DNA of 64,000 nt from contig CAYQEC010000001.1 in assembly GCA_964416425.1 (NCBI GenBank), positions 124,001 to 188,000 on the forward strand, given 5' to 3'. The DNA comes from CAYQEC01 sp964416425 (GTDB taxonomy: Bacteria > Actinomycetota > Acidimicrobiia > Spongiisociales > UBA5794). Position numbers and translations under genes: made by a program. Every line of letters starts with the position of its first letter. The first letter of the stretch is position 1. Under the pieces are notes generated by a model. That model had not been told where the DNA came from and made no database searches. It saw nothing but the letters and a program-made list of their open reading frames with translations. Of the stretch, positions 35,523-44,528 are shown piece by piece.

Positions 35523-35943
35523 CCGGTACGAGGTCGCGGCCGGTGAGGAAGTCCCACACCTTCTCCAGCGGGGACCGCTCGTCCTCGGGTGGCTGCCCCT
35601 GCTGGGGAACAACCGCCTCCGGCTCCGGCGCAGGCGGGTCGATGGTGTAGCCGGTCTCGCCGGGACGGACCAGCCCGTATTGCTCGCGGGCGATCCGCTC
35701 CAGGTCGGAGGCGGACTCCAGCGAGGCGACCTCTCCCTCGAGGCGGTCGTTCTCGGTGAGCAGCGCCTCCAGCTTGGCCTGGGTGTTCTCCACCCGTCGC
35801 TGCTGGGCGATCATCTGCCGGAACGGGAAGATGCCGGCGAGGGTGATGGCGAGGGCAACGAGCAGCAGGACCGCGACCACCGGCCCCCGCCGGCCTCTCG
35901 GCTGGCGGGGTGTGTCGCGGTCCTGCAACATCGTCTCGTCCAA
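35515..35943 (-). CDS. FtsB/DivIC-family septum formation initiator
   Basis: 142 residues: a short charged cytoplasmic N terminus, one membrane helix (about 22-43), a periplasmic-side coiled coil (about 46-80, RRVENTQAKLEALLTENDRLE) and the conserved DLERIAREQYGLVRPGE ending of the DivIC domain. The Pro/Glu-rich tail is variable. Members join FtsL and FtsQ in the divisome. It starts three bases after eno and overlaps DUF501 by eight bases, reproducing the eno-ftsB-DUF501 order of other actinobacteria. Confidence 0.92.
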   Translation of the reverse strand: MDETMLQDRDTPRQPRGRRGPVVAVLLLVALAITLAGIFPFRQMIAQQRRVENTQAKLEALLTENDRLEGEVASLESASDLERIAREQYGLVRPGETGYTIDPPAPEPEAVVPQQGQPPEDERSPLEKVWDFLTGRDLVPDE

Positions 35944-35946
35944 TGA

Positions 35947-37215
35947 CTACCTCCGGAACGGCGCCCAGCCGGCGAAGCGGGCCTCGTTGCCCAGCGCCTC
36001 CTCGATGCGGAGCAGCTGGTTGTACTTGGCGGTGCGCTCACCCCGAGCCGGGGCGCCGGTCTTGATCTGCCCGGCGTTGGTGGCAACCACCAGGTGGCTG
36101 ATGAAGCTGTCCTCGGTCTCGCCGGAACGGTGCGACACCATGCGGCCGTAGCTGTGGCCCTCGGCCAGCTCCATGGTGCGCAACGTCTCCGACAGCGTCC
36201 CGATCTGGTTGACCTTGATCAGGATGCTATTGGCGATGCCGTTGTCGAGACCGCGCTGCAGCAGGTCGACGTTGGTGACGAACAGGTCGTCGCCGACGAT
36301 CTGGACCCGGCCGCCGAGCTGGTCGGTCATGTGCTTCCAGCCGTCCCAGTCGTCCTCGGCGAGCCCGTCCTCGACCGACACCAGCGCAAAATCGTCGATG
36401 AGGGTCGACAGGTAGTCGACCAGCTCCTCGGAGGTGAGCTGCCGGCCGTCGAGCTCGTAGCGGCCCGCCCGGTACAGCTCGTTGGCGGCGACGTCGATGG
36501 CGAAGCTGATGTCTTCACCCAGCTTGTAGCCGGCGGCCTCCACCGCCTCCGACAGCAGCTCGAGGGCGGCCCGGTCGGCGGGGAGGTTGGGGGCGAACCC
36601 GCCCTCGTCGCCGACGTTGGTCGTCAGGCCGCGGCCGGCGAGGACCTTCTTGAGGGCGTGGTAGGTCTCCACCCCCGCCCGCAGGGCGTCCTTGTAGGTG
36701 GGGAGCCCGGCCGGCACCAGCATGAACTCCTGGATGTCGACCGAGTTGGCGGCGTGGGCGCCCCCGTTGAGCACGTTGAGGCACGGCACGGGCAGAACCC
36801 GGGCGTTGGTGCCCCCCAGGTAGCGGAAGAGCGGCAGCCCCACCCCGGCGGCGGCGGCACGAGCAACGGCCAGTGACACGCCGAGGATGGCGTTGGCGCC
36901 CAGGTTCTCCTTGTTGGGCGTCCCGTCGAGGTCGAGCATGCGCTGATCGATCAGCTCTTGACGGGTGGCGTCGAGACCCAGCATCGCGGGGGCGATGGTC
37001 TCGTTGACGTTTCCGACGGCCCGCTGCACGCCCTTTCCGCCGTAGCGGTCTCCGCCGTCACGAAGCTCGTTGGCTTCGAGTGCCCCTGTGGACGCCCCGG
37101 AGGGAACGATCGCCCGGCCGAATGCCCCGCCAGCGAGAAAGACCTCGGCCTCAACAGTCGGGTTCCCCCGAGAGTCCAGGACTTCACGGGCCCATACTTT
37201 CGTGATCGTGGTCAC
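35947..37215 (-). CDS. eno: enolase
   Basis: 422 residues, complete. Catalyses 2-phosphoglycerate to phosphoenolpyruvate in glycolysis. Motifs: SGASTGALEANELRDG, GGAHAANSVDIQEFM, metal-ligand region SVEDGLAEDDWDGW and VGDDLFVTN, and the signature ILIKVNQIGTLSET, SHRSGETEDSFI and IKTGAPARGER. The start is GTG 37215 with AAAGGG just upstream. It heads the eno-ftsB-DUF501 operon. A 275-base divergent space separates it from the ammonium transporter operon. Confidence 0.97.
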   Translation of the reverse strand: MTTITKVWAREVLDSRGNPTVEAEVFLAGGAFGRAIVPSGASTGALEANELRDGGDRYGGKGVQRAVGNVNETIAPAMLGLDATRQELIDQRMLDLDGTPNKENLGANAILGVSLAVARAAAAGVGLPLFRYLGGTNARVLPVPCLNVLNGGAHAANSVDIQEFMLVPAGLPTYKDALRAGVETYHALKKVLAGRGLTTNVGDEGGFAPNLPADRAALELLSEAVEAAGYKLGEDISFAIDVAANELYRAGRYELDGRQLTSEELVDYLSTLIDDFALVSVEDGLAEDDWDGWKHMTDQLGGRVQIVGDDLFVTNVDLLQRGLDNGIANSILIKVNQIGTLSETLRTMELAEGHSYGRMVSHRSGETEDSFISHLVVATNAGQIKTGAPARGERTAKYNQLLRIEEALGNEARFAGWAPFRR

Positions 37216-37393
37216 TGTGGGCCCTTTCGGTTGTGGGTGGAATCTATCACAGGTCCTCCAATCTGAGACGCAACGCCGAGCGTATCAGCGTAGGGGCGGC
37301 GGGTGGAATCGTGATCTCGCCGGGGCCCGCGGCGGCCCTCCGGGCGCCTCAACCGCCTCGGTCCCGCCCGGCCCGGAGCCGCCTCCGGGCCGG

Positions 37394-37431
37394 GCAACAC
37401 GACCGAAACACCCCGGTAACCCTGCCGAAAT
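37394..37431 (+). promoter_or_regulatory. GlnR-like four-box regulatory site before amtB
   Basis: GCAAC-n6-GAAAC-n6-GTAAC-n6-GAAAT, all three spacings exactly six bases. This matches the actinobacterial GlnR pattern gTnAC-n6-GaAAC repeated twice, with one mismatch in the first box and one in the last. It lies 60 bases before the amtB start, where GlnR is known to control nitrogen genes in Streptomyces and Mycobacterium. No glnR gene lies in the window. Confidence 0.65.
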
Positions 37432-37490
37432 GAACCCGTGCCACATTGTCGGCCAACCGATCAACGCGGATACCCCGAGGAGGATCCCGC

Positions 37491-38690
37491 ATGGACTCAG
37501 GCGACATCGCCTGGGTGTCGATCAGCGCTGCTCTGGTGCTGTTCATGACACCCGGCCTCGCGTTGTTCTACGGCGGCATGGTGCGCGTCAAGAACGTACT
37601 CAACATGCTGATGATGAACTTCTTCACGATCTCGATCGTGACCGTGATCTGGTCGGCCCTCGGGTACTCGCTGGCATTCGGCAACGGCGGTCGGGGCCTC
37701 ATCGGAGATCTCGACTACTTCTTCCTGCGGGACGTCTCCTCCGGCGGTGACTTGCTGTTCGTGATGTTCCAGCTCACGTTCGCCATCATCACCCCGGCCC
37801 TGATTACCGGGGCGGTGGCCGAGCGCATGAAGTTCTCGGCATGGGTGCTGTTCGTGACGCTGTGGTCGCTGCTCGTCTACCCGGTCGTGGCCCACTGGGC
37901 CTGGAACGGGTGGCTCTCCGATCTCGGCGTGCTCGACTTCGCCGGCGGGCTGGTGGTCCACATCAACGCCGGCATCGCCGCCCTCGCCCTCGTGCTGCTG
38001 CTCAAGCCGCGCCGGGGCTTCCCGCGGGAGGCGATCCGGCCCCACTCGCTGCCGTTGACCCTGATCGGCACCGGCATCCTGTGGTTCGGGTGGTTCGGCT
38101 TCAACGGCGGCTCGGCGTTGGCGGCGAACGGAATCGCGGTCAACGCGGTGATGACCACCCAGATCGGCGCCGCCCTCGGGGCGCTGGGCTGGGTGGCGGC
38201 GGAGTGGCGCAAGGCCGGGGCGCCCACCACCCTCGGCGCCGCCTCCGGGGCGGTCGCCGGCCTCGTCGCCATCACCCCGGCGGCCGGGTTCGTGGGGCCG
38301 CAGGCCGCCTTCGCCTTCGGGCTCATCGCCGGGTTCGCCTGCTACCTGGCGGTGTCCCTCAAGTTCCGCTTCGGCTTCGACGACTCGCTCGACGTCGTCG
38401 GGGTGCACCTGGTGGGCGGCATCGTCGGCTCGATCCTGCTCGGCGTCTTCGCCCAGGCGTCGGTCAACCCGGGCGGCGGTGACGGCCTGCTCTACGGCGG
38501 AGCCGGGCTGTTCTTCAAACAGCTCCTCGCGGTGGGGGCGGTGCTCGCCTTCTCGTTCGCGGCGACCTGGCTCATCGCCAAGGTGGTCGACGCTACCGTC
38601 GGCCTGCGCGCCGACGATCGTCAAGAGATCGAAGGCCTGGACATCACGCTCCACGAGGAGCGGGCCTATGTCTTCGCCGACAGTCGCTGA
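37491..38690 (+). CDS. amtB: ammonium transporter (Amt family)
   Basis: 399 residues with eleven predictable helices. The pore His pair is present: VVHINAG (about residue 160) and VVGVHLVGG (about 305). FYGGMVRVKNVLNMLMMNF is the family signature. It brings ammonium/ammonia through the cytoplasmic membrane. ATG 37491 has a textbook GAGGAGG ribosome binding site eight bases away; a slightly longer in-frame reading without a site was rejected. glnK follows after 11 bases and glnD after 46 more, the classic actinobacterial amtB-glnK-glnD operon. A GlnR-like site lies upstream. Confidence 0.96.
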   Translation: MDSGDIAWVSISAALVLFMTPGLALFYGGMVRVKNVLNMLMMNFFTISIVTVIWSALGYSLAFGNGGRGLIGDLDYFFLRDVSSGGDLLFVMFQLTFAIITPALITGAVAERMKFSAWVLFVTLWSLLVYPVVAHWAWNGWLSDLGVLDFAGGLVVHINAGIAALALVLLLKPRRGFPREAIRPHSLPLTLIGTGILWFGWFGFNGGSALAANGIAVNAVMTTQIGAALGALGWVAAEWRKAGAPTTLGAASGAVAGLVAITPAAGFVGPQAAFAFGLIAGFACYLAVSLKFRFGFDDSLDVVGVHLVGGIVGSILLGVFAQASVNPGGGDGLLYGGAGLFFKQLLAVGAVLAFSFAATWLIAKVVDATVGLRADDRQEIEGLDITLHEERAYVFADSR

Positions 38691-38701
38691 GGAGGACGCC
38701 C

Positions 38702-39040
38702 GTGAAGCTGATCATCGCCTACATCAAGCCCTTCAAGGTCGACGAGGTCAAGAACGCCCTCAAGGCCGCCGGCGTCTCCGGCATGTCGACCAGCGACACC
38801 TCCGGGTTCGGGCGCCAGTCCGGCCAGACCGAGGTCTACCGCGGCGCCGAGTACGAGGTCGATTTTGTCCCCAAGGTGAAGGTCGAGGTGCTCGTCTCCG
38901 ACGAACTCGCCCCTACCGTGGTGGACACCCTCGCCGCCACCGCCCACACCGGCGACATCGGGGACGGCAAGATCGCCGTGCTCCCCGTCGACGAGGTGGT
39001 GCGGATCCGGACCGGCGAACGCGGCCCCGACGCCCTGTAA
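38702..39040 (+). CDS. glnK: PII nitrogen regulatory protein
   Basis: 112 residues, complete PII protein. The T-loop carries Tyr51 within YRGAEYEVDFVPK, the residue modified by GlnD (uridylylated in most bacteria, adenylylated in some actinobacteria). The C-terminal TGDIGDGKIAVLPVDEVVRIRTGE is the PII signature region. It signals 2-oxoglutarate and ATP/ADP levels and, next to amtB, is expected to plug the transporter when nitrogen is plentiful. GTG 38702 follows a GAGGAGG site. An expected equilibrium partner, GlnD, is the next gene. Confidence 0.96.
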   Translation: MKLIIAYIKPFKVDEVKNALKAAGVSGMSTSDTSGFGRQSGQTEVYRGAEYEVDFVPKVKVEVLVSDELAPTVVDTLAATAHTGDIGDGKIAVLPVDEVVRIRTGERGPDAL

Positions 39041-39086
39041 GCTCTCGATCGCCACCGACTGGGCGAAACGGCGAAAGGAAGGTCCC

Positions 39087-41516
39087 GTGTCGCCCACCAG
39101 GCCCGAGATGAGCGCCCTCCAGGGCTTCCTCGACCTATGCCGGGAGGTCGCCGCCTCCCCGATCGGGGACGGGGGCCTCGACACCTGCGCCGCCCTCACC
39201 GCCTCCCTCGACGCCGCCCTCGCCGCCCTGGCGGCTCCGATGGCCGACGAGCCCGGGGCGGCGGTGGTGGCGCTCGGCGGCTACGGGCGGGGCGAGCAGT
39301 GCCTCCACTCCGACGTCGACGTCATGCTGCTGCACGAGGTGTCCGACCCGGACCGGCTCGCCCGCCACGTGCTCTACCCGTTGTGGGACGCCAACCTCAA
39401 GGTCGGCCACTCGGTGCGGACCGTCGCCGAGGCCGTCATAGCCGCCCGGTCCCGTTTCGACACCCTGACCTCGCTGCTGTCAGGGCGGCTCGTCGCCGGC
39501 GATGCCGCCCTCTTCGCCGCCTTCGAGAAACGCCTCGCCGGGTTGGTGAAGGGCCGGCCCCTTTCCCCCGCCCTCGCCACCGAGGAGCGGGTGCGGCGCT
39601 CCGTCGACCCCTACCAGGTGATGGCGGCCGACCTCAAGAACGGCCGGGGCGCGCTGCGGACCTTCCAGGGACTGTGGTGGGAGCGGCGGCGCGCCGCCCT
39701 CCTGGGCCGGGAGCCCGACCCGGAGCATCCGGAGGAGCGGGAAGCCCGCGGCACCCTGCTGGCGGTGCGCAACGCCCTCCACGCGGTGGCGGGTCGGGCC
39801 ATCGACGAGTACAACCCCGACCTGCGGGAACCGGTGGCACGCTGGCTGGGTGAGGACGTCGCCACCGTGAGCGCCCGCCTCTGCCGGGCCCTCCGCTATG
39901 GGGACCACCTCGCCGAGCGCCACTGGCCCGACATCCACCCCGGCGACGACCCCATGGTCGGGTTCGGGCGCAGGGTGTTCGCCAGCATCCGGAGCCGGTT
40001 CCGCCCCGTCGAGATCGCCCCGTCTCGCCGGCCCCTCGAGCTGGCCGCCCGTGCTGCCGCCCGACCCGAAGGGGTGTGGTTCGACTCGGTCGAGATCGAG
40101 CAGATCCGGGCCGGCGTCGACCAGCAATGGACCGCCGGCGACCGGGAGGCATTCCTCGCGCTGCTCACCGCCGGGGAGCGAGGACGGGCCGCCTTCGGGT
40201 GGCTGGAGGAGCTGGGTTGGGTCTCCATCGCCATCCCGGAATGGCGGGCGGTGGCGGCGGCGCCGCAGCTCGCCCCCTTCCACGAGCATCCGGTCGACGC
40301 CCACCTCTGGCGCTGCGTCGACGAGATGCAGTCCCTCCTCGACGGCGGGGATCCGCTCGTCGGGAAGGTGGTCGCCGAGTTGGGCTCGACCGAGGAGCTG
40401 ATCCTGTCGGCGTTTTTCCACGACATCGGGAAGGCGCAGGGGGGCGACCATGCCGAGGTGGGAGCCGTCGCGGTGGAGCGCTTCTTCCGTCGCGCCGGCT
40501 TCGGTCCTGCCACCAGCGGCGCCGTCATCGGGGCGGTGCGCCACCATCTCATGCTGGCGCGGGCCGCCACCCGCCGCGACATCGCCGACCCGGCGGTCGT
40601 GGCCGAGGTGGTCGACACCGCCGGGGATCTGCGAGCGCTCCAGATCCTGTACCTGCTCACCATCGCCGATTCCCGCGCCACCGGGCGCACCATGTGGTCG
40701 GAGTGGAAGGCGACCCTGCTCCGCCAGCTCTTCGTGCGGGCAGCCGCCCAGTTCGGGGAGGAGCCGCCCGATCCCGCCACCGCAGCCCTCGACGCGGTGC
40801 TCGCCGCCGCCGGCGACCCGCTGACTCAGCGGGCCGTCGAGGAGCACGTCGCCGCCATGCCCGACGGGTACCTCGACGTCTTCTCGCCCGAGCACGTGCT
40901 GTGGCACCTGGAGGCGGCGGCGCGGCGGGAGGGTGACGCTTCGATCCACGTCCGCCCGGGCTCCCCCACCGACACCGTCGTCGTCGTCGGCAGCGACCGG
41001 GCCGGATTCCTCTTCGCCACCTCCTCGGTGTTCGCCGCCAACGGCATCGGGGTGCTCTCAGCCCGCCTCATGACCCGGGCCGACGGCACCGTCATCGACA
41101 CCTTCCAGGTGCACCGCGACCGGGGCCGGGAGCCGATCCCGGCGGAACGCTGGGCCCGGGTCGAGCACGACCTGCGGGCGGCGCTCGCCGGGCGCCTCGA
41201 CGTCGCCGAGATGGTGCGCAAGCGCGCCGAGGCGTACACCGGCCGCAGTGCGACCCCGGTGCAGGTGGCGCCCCGTCCCGGGGCGGCCCCCCGCCACACC
41301 GTCGTCGAGGTGCGGGCCACCGACCGCATCGGCTTGCTCGCCGACATCGTCGGCGCCCTCTACGCCGAGCACCTCGACATCGACCTCGCCGTGGTCGAGA
41401 CCCGCGGCACCGACGTCGTCGACGTCTTCCACGTCCGCCGCGACGGCCATCCGATCCGGGACGAGGCCGAGACAACGGCGATCTGCCACCGGGTGGCGGA
41501 ACGCATCGAGCGGTAG
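39087..41516 (+). CDS. glnD: PII uridylyltransferase/nucleotide-removing enzyme
   Basis: 809 residues. The N-terminal nucleotidyltransferase has the motif GGYGRGEQCLHSDVDVML (Gly64-Arg68, Asp76/Asp78 metal ligands). The middle HD hydrolase domain has His445-Asp446 in FFHDIGKAQGGDH. Two ACT domains close the protein (about 655-720 and 740-805). It adds and removes a nucleotide on GlnK Tyr51 according to glutamine level. It is slightly shorter than the E. coli enzyme, as in other actinobacteria. GTG 39087 has GAAAGGAAGG upstream. It is the last gene of the operon and converges on an unknown gene ten bases away. Confidence 0.95.
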   Translation: MSPTRPEMSALQGFLDLCREVAASPIGDGGLDTCAALTASLDAALAALAAPMADEPGAAVVALGGYGRGEQCLHSDVDVMLLHEVSDPDRLARHVLYPLWDANLKVGHSVRTVAEAVIAARSRFDTLTSLLSGRLVAGDAALFAAFEKRLAGLVKGRPLSPALATEERVRRSVDPYQVMAADLKNGRGALRTFQGLWWERRRAALLGREPDPEHPEEREARGTLLAVRNALHAVAGRAIDEYNPDLREPVARWLGEDVATVSARLCRALRYGDHLAERHWPDIHPGDDPMVGFGRRVFASIRSRFRPVEIAPSRRPLELAARAAARPEGVWFDSVEIEQIRAGVDQQWTAGDREAFLALLTAGERGRAAFGWLEELGWVSIAIPEWRAVAAAPQLAPFHEHPVDAHLWRCVDEMQSLLDGGDPLVGKVVAELGSTEELILSAFFHDIGKAQGGDHAEVGAVAVERFFRRAGFGPATSGAVIGAVRHHLMLARAATRRDIADPAVVAEVVDTAGDLRALQILYLLTIADSRATGRTMWSEWKATLLRQLFVRAAAQFGEEPPDPATAALDAVLAAAGDPLTQRAVEEHVAAMPDGYLDVFSPEHVLWHLEAAARREGDASIHVRPGSPTDTVVVVGSDRAGFLFATSSVFAANGIGVLSARLMTRADGTVIDTFQVHRDRGREPIPAERWARVEHDLRAALAGRLDVAEMVRKRAEAYTGRSATPVQVAPRPGAAPRHTVVEVRATDRIGLLADIVGALYAEHLDIDLAVVETRGTDVVDVFHVRRDGHPIRDEAETTAICHRVAERIER

Positions 41517-41526
41517 CCAGCGGCCC

Positions 41527-42042
41527 TCAGGGGGTCATGCCGGCGATGCCCCGCAGAGTGCCGATCACCACGTCGTCCATCGCCACGACGGCGTCGCGGC
41601 CCTCGAGGCGCACCACGAACCCGTGCTCGGCGTCGACGGAGAGGCGGAACCGATCCTCGCTATCCCTTCTCAGCCCCACGACGTCGACGACCCAAGCCTC
41701 CCGCCCGGCGCACACCTCGCGACCGATCACCGTCCCCGATGCCTCGTCGATGGAGGCCATCAGGTGCCCCTCGAACATGGCTTTGACGTGCGTATCGGAG
41801 GAGACGTGTTGACCTCGGAATCCCGCGAGCTCGCGGCCGTCGAACATCACCGTCGAGGCTTTGCCGGCCGACATCTCGATCCGGGCATCCTCTTCGATCA
41901 GCCAGCCGTCGAGGCCGTCGTGGATCACGTGGAGGCGGCGGGGCGGCGTCCGTGAAGTGTCGGTCACGGTTGCCCGTATCGGCGGTTTCGGGCGTCGCAC
42001 CATCAGCTCCCGGACCTCGTCCCAGGTCGGAGATTCGCCCAT
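41527..42042 (-). CDS. hypothetical protein
   Basis: 171 residues, family not recognised. After a polar N terminus the sequence is a succession of beta strands with REAWVVDVVGLRRDSEDRFRL and ending in a short helix, an arrangement seen in LolA/MucB-like carriers, but there is no signal peptide and no claim of homology. It lies between glnD and a divergent gene with 171 bases of intergenic DNA. ATG 42042 is the likely start; no clear ribosome binding site. Codon use fits the neighbours, so it is probably a real gene. Confidence 0.55.
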   Translation of the reverse strand: MGESPTWDEVRELMVRRPKPPIRATVTDTSRTPPRRLHVIHDGLDGWLIEEDARIEMSAGKASTVMFDGRELAGFRGQHVSSDTHVKAMFEGHLMASIDEASGTVIGREVCAGREAWVVDVVGLRRDSEDRFRLSVDAEHGFVVRLEGRDAVVAMDDVVIGTLRGIAGMTP

Positions 42043-42213
42043 TCCGTTCCACCGCCCTCTCCCATAGGTGATCCGAGGAGCGCTCAGCTCGACCTCACGG
42101 CCGCCGCCAACCGATCACGTCACGCAAGGTACACCACGCATTCCCAGGTCGAGCCGCAGCGACCCTCGGGCGCTTGCTACCATTTTCCACGTCTCAGGGT
42201 GGAGAGGTGGACG

Positions 42214-43038
42214 ATGTGGCTCGGGATCCGACAGTTCGATCTGGCCGGTGACGTGACCGCGGCGGCGTGGGTCCCACCCCGCCTGAGCAACGAGGGCGGC
42301 GCGAGGCGCCACGGGCTCACCGTCGGTTCCCTGCTCCCGACCGGGTACCAGGCTTATGCCCGCGTCCTCCACCCGGTGACGCGCGCCACGGCCGGCGGCC
42401 CCGAGCCGGTCCGCTGGAAGGAGGTCGCCGCCTGGAGCGGTCGCCCGCTGCAGCGTGACAGCGGCTTCGGCGACATCGCGGTCGCCCCGCCCGGCGCGTC
42501 CGCCGTTGCCCCCTGGGATGGGGAGGCGCCGCGTGACGGGACGCTGGATGCCGCCGGCGCCACCACCCTGGCCACGATGCTGGCCGGGGCCACCACCACC
42601 CCAGAGCGCTGCTGGTTCGCCTTCTGGGACGGTCTCGGGTTCCTGCACGGCCCTCCCGCCATGATCGTCGTCGGTGGGCGCCGGGCGGCACGGTGGCGGG
42701 ACCGCCTGCAATTGTGGCGCTCGGCTCGCCTCCTCCGTCACGATTACGCCCGCACCGCGATGGCTCCGCGGTTCCGAATCGGGGGACTCGACTACGTCCT
42801 GCTCCACGGTCCGCTCACCGTCGTGGCGTCGCTCCGGTTCGGGCCTCTCCGCTGGTTCGAGTCACCGAACCTGTGGTGGCCCGAGGATCGGGCTTGGTTC
42901 GTCGCCACCGACATCGACGCCACCTCCACCTACGTCGCCTGCGACGCCGCCTGCTTCGATCGGCTCGCCGCATCCCCCGATCTCGAGGTGCTCGCCGCCG
43001 AACGCGAAGCCCCGCTCGACCTGCTGCGCTTCGACTGA
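42214..43038 (+). CDS. actinobacterial hypothetical protein (WWPEDRAW family)
   Basis: 274 residues starting at ATG 42214, six bases after GGAGAGG; the longer in-frame GTG 42199 lacks a site. It resembles a widespread actinobacterial family of unknown function, recalled from its WWPEDRAWFVATDID segment (about residues 220-234) and the LPTGYQAYARVLHPV region (about 42-56). No catalytic motif, signal peptide or membrane helix is visible; many Trp and Phe suggest a compact soluble fold. A TACCAT hexamer at 42178-42183 may be the -10. The gene converges on mazG 17 bases away and lies inside the conserved housekeeping block. Confidence 0.7.
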   Translation: MWLGIRQFDLAGDVTAAAWVPPRLSNEGGARRHGLTVGSLLPTGYQAYARVLHPVTRATAGGPEPVRWKEVAAWSGRPLQRDSGFGDIAVAPPGASAVAPWDGEAPRDGTLDAAGATTLATMLAGATTTPERCWFAFWDGLGFLHGPPAMIVVGGRRAARWRDRLQLWRSARLLRHDYARTAMAPRFRIGGLDYVLLHGPLTVVASLRFGPLRWFESPNLWWPEDRAWFVATDIDATSTYVACDAACFDRLAASPDLEVLAAEREAPLDLLRFD

Positions 43039-43055
43039 AGCGGGGTCGGGACGCG

Positions 43056-44528
43056 TTACCCGCGGTCCGCGCCCTCGGCCGCCTTGGCCGCCTCCCACAG
43101 CTCCTCGAGCCGCTCCGCCGGCAGGTCCCCCAGCGAAGATCCTGCCTCGGCCGCCGCCGCCTCCATCGACCGGAAACGGGCCCCAAAACGGGCGTTCGCC
43201 TGGCGCAGCGCCAGCTCCGGATCAATCCCGAGGTGGCGGCCCAGGTTGGCCACCGCGAACAGGACGTCCCCCAGCTCGGCCTGGGTCGCGGTGTGATCCC
43301 CAACGGCCCGGCTCAGCTCGGCGATCTCCTCCTGCACCTTGTCCCGCACCGGATCCGCCTCGTCCCAGTCGAATCCGACCGTCGCCGCCCGGCGCTGCAG
43401 CTTGTCGGCCCGGGCCAGGGCCGGGAGCGCCTCCGGCACGTCGTCCATCAGCGATCCCAGCTCCTTCTCGTCGGCCTTGATGTCGTCCCAGTTAGCCTTG
43501 ACGGTGGCGCTGTCGTCGGCCACCACGTCCCCGAAGACGTGGGGGTGGCGGTGCACCAGCTTGCGGCGGATGCCCTCGGCGACCTCCTCGACGTCGAAGG
43601 CGCCGGCCTGGCGGGCCAGGGTGGCGTGCAGCACCACCTGCAGCAGCAGGTCCCCCAGCTCCTCCTCCACCTCGGCGTAGGCCCCGAAGTCGACCTCGCC
43701 GTCCGGGGCGGCTTCCGGCAGGGCGAGCAGGGTGTCGACGGTCTCGTACGCCTCCTCGATGAGGTGGCGCACCAAGGTGTGGTGGGTCTGCTCCCGGTCC
43801 CAGGGACACTCCCGGCGTAGCTGGCGGGTCGTCGTCACCAGGCCGTACCAGCCCACCGGTGGTGGATCGAGGTAGAGGCTGGTACGTGGACCCGGCACGA
43901 GCCGGGCCAGCCGGCTCAACGGCACCGTGATGACCGCCTCCTCCGCCGTGCCCAGCGAGTCGAGGTAGGTGATCGGGGTGTCGTCGGGCAGCACCTTCGC
44001 CAGTTCGGTGGCGACGTCGGCGAGCACCACCGGCCGATCCACCTGGGTGATGACGGTCGCCGCCTGCAGTAGTAGCGGATCGGGGAGGTCGCGGCCGTCG
44101 AGGATCAGGGTGGCTCGCCCGATCGGGTCGAGGCCGGTGCGCTCGAAGAGCAGGTCGAGGAAGGACTCCCCGGGGATCACCACCACGGTCAGCCCCGCCT
44201 CCTCGGCGCGGGACCGCACTATGGCAACGGCGCGTTCCCCCACCACGGCGCTGCCCGGCACCACGTAGGCGGTGGGACCGGCCTGCGCCGCCGCCACCAC
44301 CCGGTCGGCGATGGCCCCGTACACCTCGTCGAGGCCGGCGGCCTGCTCGTAGAGGTCGTCGCAGTCCGTCACCTCCCGCAGCTCCGCCAGCTCGGCAGCG
44401 GAGGGATGCTGCCGGGTGCGGGAGATCACGGTGGTCCCCGGCGCCACCAGGAACCCAAGCGTCGGACCGGGGAGCCGGTCGAGGCCCGCCGGGCCCAACC
44501 CGACGATGATCAGGTCCGGCTCACTCAC
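43056..44528 (-). CDS. mazG: tetrapyrrole-methylase-like/MazG fusion (YabN type)
   Basis: 490 residues. The N-terminal half (about 1-220) is a tetrapyrrole methylase-like Rossmann domain (IIVGLGPAGLDRLPG, YVVPGSAVVGE, VVVIPGESFLDLL). The C-terminal half holds two MazG units: CPWDREQTHHTLVRHLIEEAYE and EEELGDLLLQVVLHA, then EEIAELSRA and AELGDVLFAVANLGRHLG. MazG hydrolyses nucleoside triphosphates including damaged ones; the methylase part has no proven substrate. The fusion matches YabN of Bacillus, which lies in the equivalent gene block. GTG 44528 overlaps the surA-like gene by eight bases. Confidence 0.93.
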   Translation of the reverse strand: MSEPDLIIVGLGPAGLDRLPGPTLGFLVAPGTTVISRTRQHPSAAELAELREVTDCDDLYEQAAGLDEVYGAIADRVVAAAQAGPTAYVVPGSAVVGERAVAIVRSRAEEAGLTVVVIPGESFLDLLFERTGLDPIGRATLILDGRDLPDPLLLQAATVITQVDRPVVLADVATELAKVLPDDTPITYLDSLGTAEEAVITVPLSRLARLVPGPRTSLYLDPPPVGWYGLVTTTRQLRRECPWDREQTHHTLVRHLIEEAYETVDTLLALPEAAPDGEVDFGAYAEVEEELGDLLLQVVLHATLARQAGAFDVEEVAEGIRRKLVHRHPHVFGDVVADDSATVKANWDDIKADEKELGSLMDDVPEALPALARADKLQRRAATVGFDWDEADPVRDKVQEEIAELSRAVGDHTATQAELGDVLFAVANLGRHLGIDPELALRQANARFGARFRSMEAAAAEAGSSLGDLPAERLEELWEAAKAAEGADRG

